Notes: generated by a model not told the origin, from the letters alone. Numbered from the stretch's first letter, positions 18,179-26,411 are shown. The stretch is 64,000 nt of DNA from Candidatus Eisenbergiella merdavium (GCA_019119595.1 DWWS01000018.1:124001-188000); one strand, 5' to 3'. Numbers and translations: made by a program.

Positions 18179-18204
18179 TAAAAAAATGCCCCAAAAAACT
18201 TTGG
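18179..18204 (-). terminator. Hairpin plus T-run in the glnN leader (possible attenuator)
   Basis: On the minus strand CCAAAGTTTTTTGG can fold on itself and is followed by GGCATTTTTTT, about 90 bases upstream of the glnN start. It could stop transcription before the gene in response to nitrogen state, but the stem is short and AU-rich. No known glutamine riboswitch pattern was recognised. Confidence 0.35.
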
Positions 18205-18460
18205 AACACCCTTGTTCAAGATACCCTTATTCAGAAATCCGCTTTCACTTTACTTACCATACTCCAATTTCTTCAAAAAAGCAAGCAGGAAATTGAATTT
18301 TGGTTACTTCCACGAAAATCTATACGGATTTCTGCTGTATTCAAGTCAATTTATCAGAAGGCGGCGGTCCGTTTTTTCTGCTTCATCTTATCATACCTGC
18401 CCTGCGGCGGCAACTGTTTCATTTGAGAATCGCTCCATTCCGGGATTGTTACATTCCAGG

Positions 18461-18589
18461 ATTGCCTTTTACAACGGAAAACGGGGCATCAGGCTGAAAT
18501 ATGTCTTCTACCTGTTCTACCCCGTTCATCTGCTTCTTCTCTATCTGATCGCCCTTGCGATGGGAATCGCGGGAAATCCGGCCATGTAG
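18461..18589 (+). pseudogene. traX carboxy-terminal remnant
   Basis: An open stretch ending in TAG at 18587 reads FYNGKRGIRLKYVFYLFYP followed by VHLLLLYLI. This is the conserved last segment of TraX-family membrane acyltransferase-like proteins (NGKRG, then a YxFYPxHLLLL membrane helix). The preceding 230 residues of the family are absent: upstream bases show no related sequence and no start. The fragment lies on the plus strand antisense to the glnN promoter region, between glnN and the U32 gene. The remaining 18105-18460 holds the glnN leader and no other gene that I can support. Confidence 0.7.
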
Positions 18590-18590
18590 C

Positions 18591-19823
18591 TCATTTCCCC
18601 ATCCGCAGCAGATCATATTTTTCCGCCTGTCCGGACAGTTTTACCCGAAGCCGCTGCTTCGCGTGGGGCGCGCTCTCCATATCCTGACCGTCTTCATTCA
18701 GAATGCGCTCCACCCGGGCGGGCACATCCCGTCCGTCCGGCTTCATGATCTCGATCTCATCTCCCACACAGAATTTGTTGCGCTGCTCGGCGGAAAGGAA
18801 GCCGTCCTGCGTTCCCTCCACGATCCCCAGATAGACCGCCTCGCTGATGTAGGTGCTGTTGTCGTAGATCTGAGATTCCTCAGAGGGCCTTCCAAAATAA
18901 AATCCCGTGTTGAATTTCCGATAGGTGCATTTTCCGATCTCGTGCAGATACCAGTCCATGTTGCGGCGGTAGAGCTTCTCTCCGGCCAGATAGTCGTCGA
19001 TGGCCTTCCGGTAGGTTCTCGCCACCGTCGCCACATAGAGGGCTGTTTTCATCCTCCCCTCCACCTTGAAGCTGTCTATCCCCGCTTCGATCAGCTCCGG
19101 GATATGCCCAATCATGCACAGATCGCCCGAGTTGAAAATATAGGTTCCCCTCTCGTTTTCATAGACCGGAAGATATTCTCCCGGTCTGCTCTCTTCCACC
19201 ACCGCGTATTTCCAGCGGCAGGGGTGGGTGCACGCGCCCTGATTGGCGTCCCGTCCGGTAAAATAATTGCTCAGAAGGCATCTTCCGGAATAGGAAATGC
19301 ACATTGCGCCGTGAACGAAGCTTTCGATCTCCATCTCCTCCGGAATATTCGCCCGGATCTCAGACAGCTCCGCAAGCGTCAGCTCCCTCGCCGACACCAC
19401 CCGCTTCGCTCCCAGCTCCCACCAGAAGCGGTACGTCATATAATTGGTATTGTTGGCCTGGGTGGAAATATGGATCTCCGCATCCGGCCAAACCCGCTTC
19501 GCCAGGGAAAACATGCCCGGATCCGAAATGATCAGCGCATCCGGGCCTATCGCCTTCAGCTCCTCAAAATAGGCCTCAGCCCCTTCCAGATCCCGGTTAT
19601 GGGCAAAAATATTGGCGGTCACGTACACCTTCACGCCCCGCTCATGCGCAAAGCGGATCCCCTCCGCCATATCCGCGGAAGAAAAATTCTTCGCCTTTGC
19701 CCGAAGTCCGAAGGCCTCTCCTCCGATATACACCGCGTCCGCCCCGAAGGTCACCGCCGTTTTCAGCACCTCCAGGCTGCCCGCCGGAATCAGAAGCTCC
19801 GGCCTTTTCTTTCCGTTTTTCAT
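18591..19823 (-). CDS. U32-family protein, TrhP-like tRNA hydroxylation factor
   Basis: The 410-residue product has the U32 signature ESFVHGAMCISYSGRC near residues 165-180 with further conserved cysteines (CTHPCRWKY), and a TIM-barrel-like amino end (LLIPAGSLEVLKTAVTFGADAVYIGG). Such proteins were called peptidases, but YegQ/TrhP of Escherichia coli and YrrN/YrrO of Bacillus subtilis act in prephenate-dependent 5-hydroxylation of uridine 34 in tRNA. The direct neighbour upstream is the matching methyltransferase trmR, exactly as in the yrrL-yrrM-yrrN-yrrO cluster of Bacillus, which makes this role likely. Only one U32 gene is present here, corresponding to YrrO. ATG at 19823 follows AAGGAAGAGCTG. 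Confidence 0.9.
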   Translation of the reverse strand: MKNGKKRPELLIPAGSLEVLKTAVTFGADAVYIGGEAFGLRAKAKNFSSADMAEGIRFAHERGVKVYVTANIFAHNRDLEGAEAYFEELKAIGPDALIISDPGMFSLAKRVWPDAEIHISTQANNTNYMTYRFWWELGAKRVVSARELTLAELSEIRANIPEEMEIESFVHGAMCISYSGRCLLSNYFTGRDANQGACTHPCRWKYAVVEESRPGEYLPVYENERGTYIFNSGDLCMIGHIPELIEAGIDSFKVEGRMKTALYVATVARTYRKAIDDYLAGEKLYRRNMDWYLHEIGKCTYRKFNTGFYFGRPSEESQIYDNSTYISEAVYLGIVEGTQDGFLSAEQRNKFCVGDEIEIMKPDGRDVPARVERILNEDGQDMESAPHAKQRLRVKLSGQAEKYDLLRMGK

Positions 19824-19850
19824 CAGCTCTTCCTTTTTTCGCTTTTTCTT

Positions 19851-20513
19851 TTAAAGCTTTTTCTCTTCCTCTTTCCGCGCCACGCTGACCGCCACGCCGT
19901 CCCCCACCGGAAGGATGGAGGTCACGAGGCAGGGATGGTGCTTAATTTCATACAGATATTCCCGCATCCTAGCATGGATGGTGCGGTTCCTTCTCGTCAC
20001 CGCATAGCGGGATTCCAGGATATCGCCGTCCTGGAGCACATTGTCCGATACCAGCAGGCCGCCGTCCGAAAGAAGCCGGAGCACCTGCTTAAGCAGTACC
20101 GGATACTGAGCCTTCGCCGCGTCCATGAAAATAAGCTCATAGGGCCCCGTAAGCTGCGAGAGCACCTGCGCCGCATCGCCCTCCAGCAGCGTGATCCTAT
20201 CCTCTTTCCCGAACCGGCGGAAATTCTCCCGCGCTATTGGAATCCTTTTTTCATACTTTTCAATGGTTGTAATGTGACAGCCCTCCGGGGCATACTCGCT
20301 CATACAAAGCGCAGAAAAACCAATCGCCGTTCCGATCTCCAGAATCTTAAGAGGCTGCTTCATCGCGATCAGCGTTCTCAGCAGGCTCTGCGTTTCCGTG
20401 CGGATCACCGGCACATTGGTTTCTCTCGCCTCTTTTTCCAGTTCATTCAGATAAGCCGGATTCCCCTCGTCCAGAGAATTGATAAAGGCCGTCAGACGCT
20501 CTTCCAGAATCAT
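19851..20513 (-). CDS. trmR: tRNA 5-hydroxyuridine methyltransferase TrmR
   Basis: An AdoMet-dependent O-methyltransferase of the catechol-type family, 220 residues. The binding motif is LEIGTAIGFSALCM near residue 58, the metal/substrate motif is IFMDAAKAQYP and SDNVLQDG follows. In Bacillus subtilis the orthologue YrrM/TrmR methylates 5-hydroxyuridine at tRNA position 34 to 5-methoxyuridine. The neighbour downstream by 27 bases is the U32 protein that would make the hydroxylated substrate, and the neighbour upstream is an mltG-like gene, the same order as in Bacillus. Two ATG codons stand in tandem at 20516 and 20513; the second is better spaced from GGAGG. Confidence 0.9.
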   Translation of the reverse strand: MILEERLTAFINSLDEGNPAYLNELEKEARETNVPVIRTETQSLLRTLIAMKQPLKILEIGTAIGFSALCMSEYAPEGCHITTIEKYEKRIPIARENFRRFGKEDRITLLEGDAAQVLSQLTGPYELIFMDAAKAQYPVLLKQVLRLLSDGGLLVSDNVLQDGDILESRYAVTRRNRTIHARMREYLYEIKHHPCLVTSILPVGDGVAVSVARKEEEKKL

Positions 20514-20563
20514 CATTTCCTCCACTTCCACCCCAGGCGCCTGCAGCGCCAGGGATGCGGCCG

Positions 20564-20965
20564 TTAATCCTCTGTCTGGGAAACCGACATGGTTTCGATC
20601 AGCTCCTCCGGCGTCTGCGATGTGTTCAGCGTATAGGTGCCGGGCTGCAGTCCGCTCTTAAAGCCGACCAGCTTCTCCTGCAGGACAAACAGATCCACGT
20701 CCCGGATCAGTCCGGCCTGCTCCAGCTTCTCGGCCACATCCTTCACGCTGTCCGACTCCTCTACCGTGATCACCACGTCCGTACCGGGAGCCTCCGTCAT
20801 TGCCGGTTCTCCGAATATCCTCTCGCCGTAGGTATACGCCATATTCCCGACACGGTAGATCACCATGACGATCAGGATCACCACTACGATCTTGACCACC
20901 GTATATACCGCGTTCCCCGCCGCCTCTTTTTTCCTTGCCGCCTGTTTTCTGCTTTTGCTACTCAA
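20564..20965 (-). CDS. Short MltG/YceG-like membrane protein without catalytic domain
   Basis: The 133 residues hold a basic cytoplasmic start, one membrane helix (residues 20-41) and a LysM-like fold (VVITVEESDSVKDVAEKLEQAGLI...LQPGTYTLNTSQTPEELIETM) that is the amino-terminal third of MltG endolytic transglycosylases. The catalytic YceG domain with its active-site glutamate is missing, and the DNA behind the stop codon leads straight into trmR without any trace of it. The gene takes the position of yrrL (mltG) in the Bacillus cluster, so it is a shortened orthologue rather than a random fragment. A non-enzymatic peptidoglycan-binding role is inference. The start is TTG at 20965, overlapping the end of the YlbF-like gene by eight bases. 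Confidence 0.85.
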   Translation of the reverse strand: MSSKSRKQAARKKEAAGNAVYTVVKIVVVILIVMVIYRVGNMAYTYGERIFGEPAMTEAPGTDVVITVEESDSVKDVAEKLEQAGLIRDVDLFVLQEKLVGFKSGLQPGTYTLNTSQTPEELIETMSVSQTED

Positions 20966-21281
20966 AATCCACCGCCTCTGCCAACTTTACGTCAATTTCC
21001 TGCATCATCCGGCAAAACGCCAGCTCCGCATCCAGAAATTCCTCCACCAGCGGATCCTCTCTGAATTTCTCATATTCTCTCTCAAAAGCTTCCATCTTGT
21101 CAAGCAAATCTTCCGTGTAGGCGGAATTCTGCAGCTCAAAATTCCGGATGCGGTACTCATCGATCTTTTCCCGCAGGCTTCCGGCATTGTCCACCCGCTC
21201 GCTCTGCTTCCGGTATTCCCGATAGATTTCCGAATCCCGGATGGCCTGGGCAAGCTGATTGAGCGCCTCCTGTACTTCCAC
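20958..21281 (-). CDS. YlbF-family protein
   Basis: A 107-residue all-helical protein. The core EALNQLAQAIRDSEIYREYRKQ and the following YLEEFLDAELAFCRMMQEI-like helix match the YlbF/YmcA family, whose Bacillus members form the Y-complex that guides RNase Y and affects mRNA processing and biofilm genes. Its position next to RNase J fits a link with RNA turnover (inference). The start is GTG at 21281, well spaced from GGAGTGAGGAAA; an upstream extension of the open frame to 21377 is not supported by a ribosome binding site. It overlaps the next gene by eight bases. Confidence 0.82.
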   Translation of the reverse strand: MEVQEALNQLAQAIRDSEIYREYRKQSERVDNAGSLREKIDEYRIRNFELQNSAYTEDLLDKMEAFEREYEKFREDPLVEEFLDAELAFCRMMQEIDVKLAEAVDFE

Positions 21282-21369
21282 TTTCCTCACTCCGTTTCCT
21301 GCATTATGGTGAATATTTTTAAGCCCGCCGGGCGGACAGCCCTCAGCCTCCGCACCGGTTCCTCCTCCG

Positions 21370-23049
21370 TCAGACATCCATAATGATCGGAAGGATCATG
21401 GGACGGCGCTTGGTCTTCTTCCAGATATAATCGCCCAGGGAATCCTTGACCGCCGATTTGATCCTGCCCCAGTCGGTACAGCCCTTTCCGATGCAGCGGT
21501 CCAACACATCCTGCATCAGCTCCTGCGCTTCGTCCATCAGCTCGTCCGATTCCTTCACATACACAAAGCCGCGGGAAACCAGATCCGGCCCGCCCACAAG
21601 CTGTCCGGTCGCACAGTCCAGAGCAAGCGCCACGATCATGATGCCATCCTCCGCCAGATGCTGGCGGTCTCTGAGCACCACATTTCCCACGTCTCCCACG
21701 CCAAGGCCGTCCACCAGGATCGCTCCTACGGGAACCCTTCCCGTAACCTGCGCCCTGTCGCTGTCAAGCTCCAGCACGTCCCCGGAGCTGAGCATGAAAA
21801 CATTCTCTTTCGGGAGTCCCAGATCCACGGCAATCCTCTGCTGCGCCTGGCGATGCTTGAACTCTCCGTGGATCGGCACCGAATATTTTGGCTGAACCAG
21901 GTTATAGATCAGCTTGATCTCCTCCTGGCAGGCATGTCCGGAAACGTGCGCGTCCTGGAAGATCACCTCTGCGCCCTTGGCAAGAAGCTCGTTGATCACC
22001 TTCGTCACGGCCTTCTCGTTTCCGGGGATCGGATTGGAAGAGAAAATGATCACGTCGTTAGGCGTAATGGAAATCTTCCTGTGCACGCTGGCCGCCATAC
22101 GGCTGAGCGCCGCCATGCTCTCTCCCTGGCTTCCCGTTGTGATGATGACCGTGCGCTCATCCGGATAGTTTTTCAGCTGCTCAATGTTGATCAGCGTGTT
22201 TTCAGGAATGTTCAGACAGCCCAGATTCATGGCGGTATCGATGATATTCACCATGCTGCGGCCTTCCACCACCACTTTCCTGTTGTATTTATAAGCCGAA
22301 TTGATGATCTGCTGCACCCTGTCCACATTGGAGGCAAAGGTCGCAATGATGATCCTCTTATTGGGATGCTCATGGAAGATCGTGTCAAAAATACGGCTCA
22401 GCGTCCGCTCGGAGGGCGTAAAGCCCGGCCGCTCGGCGTTCGTGGATTCGCACAGGAGCGCGAGAACGCCCTTTTTCCCGATCTCCGCAAAGCGCTGCAG
22501 GTCAATAGCGTCTCCGAATACCGGCGTATAATCCACCTTGAAATCTCCCGTATGAACCACTGTCCCGGCAGGGGAGTAGATTGCGAGCGCAGCGGCGTCC
22601 ACGATGCTGTGATTCGTTTTGATGAATTCGATCCGGAACTGGCCCAGATTGATGGACTGACCGAATTTGATCACCTTTCTTTTCGTAGTTTTCAGAAGGT
22701 TATGCTCCTTCAGCTTGTTCTCGATGATGCCCATGGTCAGCCTGGTCGCGTAGATGGGAATGTTCATCTGCTTCAGGATATAGGGCAGAGCCCCGATATG
22801 GTCCTCGTGTCCGTGCGTGATCACAAAGCCCTTCACCTTTTCGATATTGTCCTTCAGGTAGGTGATATCCGGTATCACCATATCGATACCCAGCATATCG
22901 TCATCCGGGAAGGAAAGACCGCAGTCTACCACAACAATACTGTCCTCGTATTCAAAGACAGTAATGTTCATGCCAATCTGCTCCAGGCCTCCCAGCGGGA
23001 TGATCTTCAGCCTGGAGCCGCCATTATTCACCTGTTTTGTTTTCTTCAA
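21370..23049 (-). CDS. rnj: Ribonuclease J
   Basis: RNase J is the dual endo- and 5'-3' exoribonuclease of Firmicutes. The 559 residues are full length: metallo-beta-lactamase domain with HGHEDHIGALPY (zinc ligands near residues 80-86), beta-CASP motifs including LLCESTNAERPGFTPSE and VTTGSQGESMAALSRMA, the PIHGEFKHRQAQ motif, and the carboxy-terminal dimerisation domain ending KKTKRRPMILPIIMDV. The start is TTG at 23049, eight bases from GGAGG. A small hairpin (CCGTA-GGAAA-TACGG) covers part of that ribosome binding site, which could tune translation. The 88-base gap to the YlbF-like gene is GC-rich. Confidence 0.97.
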   Translation of the reverse strand: MKKTKQVNNGGSRLKIIPLGGLEQIGMNITVFEYEDSIVVVDCGLSFPDDDMLGIDMVIPDITYLKDNIEKVKGFVITHGHEDHIGALPYILKQMNIPIYATRLTMGIIENKLKEHNLLKTTKRKVIKFGQSINLGQFRIEFIKTNHSIVDAAALAIYSPAGTVVHTGDFKVDYTPVFGDAIDLQRFAEIGKKGVLALLCESTNAERPGFTPSERTLSRIFDTIFHEHPNKRIIIATFASNVDRVQQIINSAYKYNRKVVVEGRSMVNIIDTAMNLGCLNIPENTLINIEQLKNYPDERTVIITTGSQGESMAALSRMAASVHRKISITPNDVIIFSSNPIPGNEKAVTKVINELLAKGAEVIFQDAHVSGHACQEEIKLIYNLVQPKYSVPIHGEFKHRQAQQRIAVDLGLPKENVFMLSSGDVLELDSDRAQVTGRVPVGAILVDGLGVGDVGNVVLRDRQHLAEDGIMIVALALDCATGQLVGGPDLVSRGFVYVKESDELMDEAQELMQDVLDRCIGKGCTDWGRIKSAVKDSLGDYIWKKTKRRPMILPIIMDV

Positions 23050-23302
23050 TCAAATTACCTCCGTATTTCCTACGGCGGAGACAGCGGCTGCGCCCGAAAC
23101 GTCTGATCAGGCGGATGCTGCCGGCGGCCTTCCTTCATCCACAATTCCACGCCGCCCTGCGCACGTCAAGCCCTATCCTGCCCGGCCCTGCTCCGACCGG
23201 CAGCAGAAACACTCCGTTCCGGCAGCCGCTTCATCGGCCGGTCAGAACGGCGCCGTTCCCGCTGCCTGCACAGCCCCTGTCCGTCGCCATATATTTTTAT
23301 AA

Positions 23303-23338
23303 ACAGCAGACAGCGTTCCCAAGACCCGGAACGGCCTG
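23303..23338 (-). terminator. Probable terminator behind the ireB-ruvX-DUF1292 run
   Basis: Imperfect stem AGCAG..GTTCC / GGAAC..CTGCT, followed on the minus strand by TTTATAAAAATAT. It lies in the 320-base spacer (23050-23370) between the DUF1292 gene and RNase J, which is otherwise GC-rich and holds no gene I can support. Confidence 0.4.
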
Positions 23339-23370
23339 CTTTTTACCAAAATCAGCACCGAAGCGGCGCA

Positions 23371-23631
23371 TCACCTCTCCAGGTCCACGTCCTCCAGCAT
23401 ATCCGCGAAGATCGAAGCAACAGCATCCAGCTCCTGCTCGTCGTCCACGGTCTCATAAAGAGCCTCCGGATCCTCCGGAGCGGAGACGTCCTTTAAGATC
23501 AGGGCCTCTCCTTCCTCCTCATCCAGGCTTTCCGTCACCAGGATATAATCCCGGCCCGCCAGCCTGGTCTGTTCCAGTACATAAAATTCCACGGCTTCTC
23601 CGCCGTCCGGACAAAATGCGATCTTCTCCAA
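23371..23631 (-). CDS. DUF1292-family acidic protein (YrzB-like)
   Basis: An 86-residue acidic protein whose core FCPDGGEAVEFYVLEQTRLAG is the DUF1292 signature; the carboxy end is very acidic (Asp/Glu-rich). No function is established. In Bacillus and clostridia it follows ireB (yrzL) and ruvX (yrrK) as yrzB, and the same order is seen here. The open frame reaches back to 23799, but the family begins at EKIAF; TTG at 23631 has AGGA eight bases upstream and gives the expected size. TTG at 23652 is the alternative. Confidence 0.85.
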   Translation of the reverse strand: MEKIAFCPDGGEAVEFYVLEQTRLAGRDYILVTESLDEEEGEALILKDVSAPEDPEALYETVDDEQELDAVASIFADMLEDVDLER

Positions 23632-23689
23632 AATGTATTCCTGCTTTCCCAACCGGCCCTCTGCGGCTTTTGATGTCTTCCGGCCGCCC

Positions 23690-24160
23690 TCAGGCCTCTG
23701 AATCAGCCGAAAGCTCCTGCTCTCCGGCGTCTGTCTGTGTGTTTTTCCGATAATCCAGGTAGCCCTGCAAAATAAGAACCGCTGCGATGCGGTCCACATG
23801 CTCCTTCCTGTTTTCCCGCCGGATCCCGGCCTCCATCATGGCCCGGTCGGCGGCAACAGTGGTCAGGCGCTCGTCCCAGAAGACGACGGGAAGCGCCGTT
23901 CTTCTTTCCAGCTTCTCCGCAAATTCTTTCGTCGCATGTACCCGGTCTCCCTCCGAATCATTCATGTTCTTCGGAAGCCCAAGCACGATCTGCTCCACTC
24001 CGTATTCCAGGATCAGCGCCTCGATCCTGGCAAGGGTCTGACGCAGCTTATTTTCTTCTTTTCTCCTGATGATCTCGATTCCCTGAGCAGTCAAAAGCAA
24101 AGGGTCACTGACGGCGACTCCAACTGTCTTTGACCCGAAATCCAGTCCCATGATCCGCAT
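23690..24160 (-). CDS. ruvX: Holliday junction resolvase-like RuvX (YqgF)
   Basis: RuvX is an RNase H-fold nuclease linked to 16S rRNA 5'-end maturation and recombination. The 156-residue product opens with the first acidic motif [19 protein letters not shown], has [14 protein letters not shown] in the middle, [14 protein letters not shown], and ends its core with [18 protein letters not shown] (catalytic Asp). ATG at 24160 lies eleven bases behind GGAGG; a TTG three codons earlier is also open. It stands between ireB and DUF1292 as in Bacillus. Confidence 0.95.
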   Translation of the reverse strand: MRIMGLDFGSKTVGVAVSDPLLLTAQGIEIIRRKEENKLRQTLARIEALILEYGVEQIVLGLPKNMNDSEGDRVHATKEFAEKLERRTALPVVFWDERLTTVAADRAMMEAGIRRENRKEHVDRIAAVLILQGYLDYRKNTQTDAGEQELSADSEA

Positions 24161-24202
24161 TGTATCCAAGCCCTCCGGTACAGGCTGCCTGCACGGGGCA
24201 GG

Positions 24203-24472
24203 TCAGTTCCAGTGATTGTTTTTAATGTATTCCTTCAGCATTTCCTCCACGATCTCATCCCGCTCCGCCCGCATGATCATGCCGCGTGCGTTTTTATGGC
24301 TTGTGATATAGGTGGGATCGCCGGACATGATATAGCCCACGATCTGATCGACCGGGTTATAGCCCTTTTCCGTCAACGCCTCATAAACCGCAGCCAGAAT
24401 CACCTTGACTCCGTTCTCCGGCTCCTTCTCCACTTTAAAATACTGTGTGCTGCCAAAATCCTGGTTCTGCAT
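24203..24472 (-). CDS. ireB: IreB-family regulatory phosphoprotein (DUF965)
   Basis: An 89-residue protein with the IreB hallmark YEALTEKGYNPVDQIVGYIMSGDPTYITSHKNAR-like core (here in pieces: GYNPVDQIVGYIMSGDP and YITSHKNARGMI). In Enterococcus IreB is phosphorylated by the IreK Ser/Thr kinase and negatively controls cephalosporin resistance. The N-terminal threonines phosphorylated in enterococcal IreB are only partly matched (STQYF). It heads the ireB-ruvX-DUF1292 run. The upstream GGAATGGAG is a short form of the repeated leader motif of this window. Confidence 0.93.
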   Translation of the reverse strand: MQNQDFGSTQYFKVEKEPENGVKVILAAVYEALTEKGYNPVDQIVGYIMSGDPTYITSHKNARGMIMRAERDEIVEEMLKEYIKNNHWN

Positions 24473-24549
24473 ATCCTACTCCATTCCATCCTGCCCTTCA
24501 TTTTCAGGATATCCATTCTATCTTATCATACCCTACTTTGTCAAAAATT

Positions 24550-26046
24550 TCAAATCTTATTTGCCGGCTTCTGTTCTGCCTGCTCTGTCCGCAGCGGCTC
24601 AAGCCGCAGGATCTCATCCGTAAGGAAGCCCGTCACCCGTCCCGTGATCAGCTCGTTCCTTCCCGCAAGCCGCGCCGGAAGAGCCGCCTTCACATAGGTC
24701 TGCGTATGGCCCAGACGCCAGCTTTCTCCTGAAAGCTGCACGCAGTCCTCCGTCAGCACCGTGATCTGTTTTCCTATGTACTGCTCCCGGTATTCCCTGC
24801 TCAGACGCTGCTCCAGCTCGATCAGCCTGGCGCTCCTTTCGTTTTTCACCTGCTCAGGCACCTGTTTTTCCATGAGAGCCGCCGCGGTTCCCTTCCTGAC
24901 GGAATATTTGAACACGTGCATCTCAAAGAAGCACACCTTTTCCAGGAAGGCCTCCGTAGCCTCAAATTCCTCCTCCGTTTCCCCCGGGAAGCCCACGATC
25001 ACATCCGTTGTGATCGCCGGATGTGCAAATACCTCCCGCAGAAGCTTTACCTTTTCATAGTATTCCTCCGCCGTATAATGTCTATTCATCCTTTTCAGCG
25101 TGGCGTCGCAGCCGCTCTGCAGAGAAAGGTGAAAATGAGGGCATACCTGCGGGAGCGCCGCAAGCCCTTCCGCAAATTCCCGGGTGATGATGCGCGGCTC
25201 CAGAGAGCCAAGCCGAACCCGCTCAATCCCCTCCACGCCCGCGATCTCCTGAACCAGCTTCAGAAGGTACTGCCGCTCCTGCGCCGTCCTCCTCAGATCG
25301 CTCCCGCCTTCCAGATAATCTCCGTCCGTTTTCTGAATAAAATCCATCCCGTAGGAGCTGATATGGATGCCGGTGAGCACCACCTCATGACATCCGCAGG
25401 CGGCAAGACGGCGCACCTCCCGCAGCACGTCCTCCGCCCTTCTGCTGCGCACCCTGCCGCGGGCAAAGGGAATGATGCAGTAGGAGCAGAACTGGTTACA
25501 GCCGTCCTGAATCTTGATATAGGCCCGCGTATGCTCCGCAGGCAGCTTCATATCCGCCCCGTCCTCCGCAAGCATCTCCTCATACTCCTGCTCCCTGTCA
25601 ATATCCGTCATGCTCCGGCGGTTCAGCGTTTTTCTCTCCAGCACCCCAGCCTCCGCCGCTTCCCTTTCCCGGAAAGCTTCTCTTTCCCGGAAAGCTTCTC
25701 TTTCCTGGAAAAATTCCTCCAAAAGCTCGGGAAGCTCCTTCTTCCGGTTATTGCCTACCGCAAGATCGATGCTCCCATCCAGCAGCGCTTCCTCCTTTCC
25801 CGTCTGTACATAGCAACCCAATGCCACAACAACCGCGTCCGGATTCCTCCGCTTTGCCCGGTGAAGCATCTGCCGGCTCTTTCTGTCGGCAATGTTCGTG
25901 ACCGTGCACGTATTTACGATATAAATATCCGCTATATCATCGAATGGTACAATCTGGTAGCCTTTTCCTTGTAACTTTTGTCCGATTGCCTCCAATTCAT
26001 AGGCATTCACCTTACAGCCCAGATTATGTAATGCTACACTTTTCAT
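24550..26046 (-). CDS. mtaB: tRNA threonylcarbamoyladenosine methylthiotransferase MtaB
   Basis: A radical-SAM methylthiotransferase that converts t6A37 to ms2t6A37 in tRNA. The 498 residues contain the amino-terminal UPF0004 domain with three cluster cysteines (LGCKVN, NTCTVT, LGCYVQ), the radical-SAM CxxxCxxC motif in CNQFCSYCIIP, and a carboxy-terminal TRAM-like domain. An unusual insert near residue 125 repeats REREAF two and a half times, encoded by an 18-base tandem DNA repeat at 25664-25717; it lies between the UPF0004 and radical-SAM domains and should be a charged helix. The ATG at 26046 follows GCGGGGAATACT. Divergent from the HPr-like gene. Confidence 0.95.
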   Translation of the reverse strand: MKSVALHNLGCKVNAYELEAIGQKLQGKGYQIVPFDDIADIYIVNTCTVTNIADRKSRQMLHRAKRRNPDAVVVALGCYVQTGKEEALLDGSIDLAVGNNRKKELPELLEEFFQEREAFREREAFREREAAEAGVLERKTLNRRSMTDIDREQEYEEMLAEDGADMKLPAEHTRAYIKIQDGCNQFCSYCIIPFARGRVRSRRAEDVLREVRRLAACGCHEVVLTGIHISSYGMDFIQKTDGDYLEGGSDLRRTAQERQYLLKLVQEIAGVEGIERVRLGSLEPRIITREFAEGLAALPQVCPHFHLSLQSGCDATLKRMNRHYTAEEYYEKVKLLREVFAHPAITTDVIVGFPGETEEEFEATEAFLEKVCFFEMHVFKYSVRKGTAAALMEKQVPEQVKNERSARLIELEQRLSREYREQYIGKQITVLTEDCVQLSGESWRLGHTQTYVKAALPARLAGRNELITGRVTGFLTDEILRLEPLRTEQAEQKPANKI

Positions 26047-26079
26047 AGTATTCCCCGCTATTTTTGTCATGTTTGATGC

Positions 26080-26108
26080 TTGACTTTTACCCCCTCTCCC
26101 TTTAATAT
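26080..26108 (+). promoter_or_regulatory. Promoter of the HPr-like gene
   Basis: TTGACT (26080-26085) and TAATAT (26103-26108) are spaced by 17 bases. The 72-base leader ends in a near-consensus ribosome binding site AAGGAGGT. Confidence 0.75.
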
Positions 26109-26180
26109 GTAAGCAGAAGGTATCAGACAGCCCGGACGTATCGCGCTCAGGCTGTCAGTCAATTAAGGAGGTAAAACAAA

Positions 26181-26411
26181 ATGAAAACCGTTAAGATTTC
26201 ATTAAATTCCATCGATAAGGTAAAATCTTTCGTAAATGATATTACGAAGTTTGATTACGACTTCGATCTGGTATCCGGAAGATACGTTATCGACGCTAAG
26301 TCCATCATGGGCATCTTCAGCCTTGATCTGTCCAAGCCGATCGACCTGAACATCCATGCAGAAGACAACGTGGACGAGGTTCTTGAGATTCTTAAGCCTT
26401 ACATGGTTTAA
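26181..26411 (+). CDS. HPr-fold protein lacking the phosphorylated histidine
   Basis: A 76-residue protein that aligns with HPr, the phosphocarrier of the sugar phosphotransferase system. It keeps the regulatory segment around Ser46 (DAKSIMGIFSLDL, compare AKSIMGVMSL of HPr) but has SIDKVKSFV where HPr has the GxHARPA loop, so the histidine that carries phosphate is gone. It therefore cannot transfer phosphate, but might, like Crh of Bacillus, be phosphorylated on serine and act as a corepressor; that is inference. A strong promoter and a perfect AAGGAGGT suggest high expression. It stands alone, with its own terminator. Confidence 0.88.
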   Translation: MKTVKISLNSIDKVKSFVNDITKFDYDFDLVSGRYVIDAKSIMGIFSLDLSKPIDLNIHAEDNVDEVLEILKPYMV

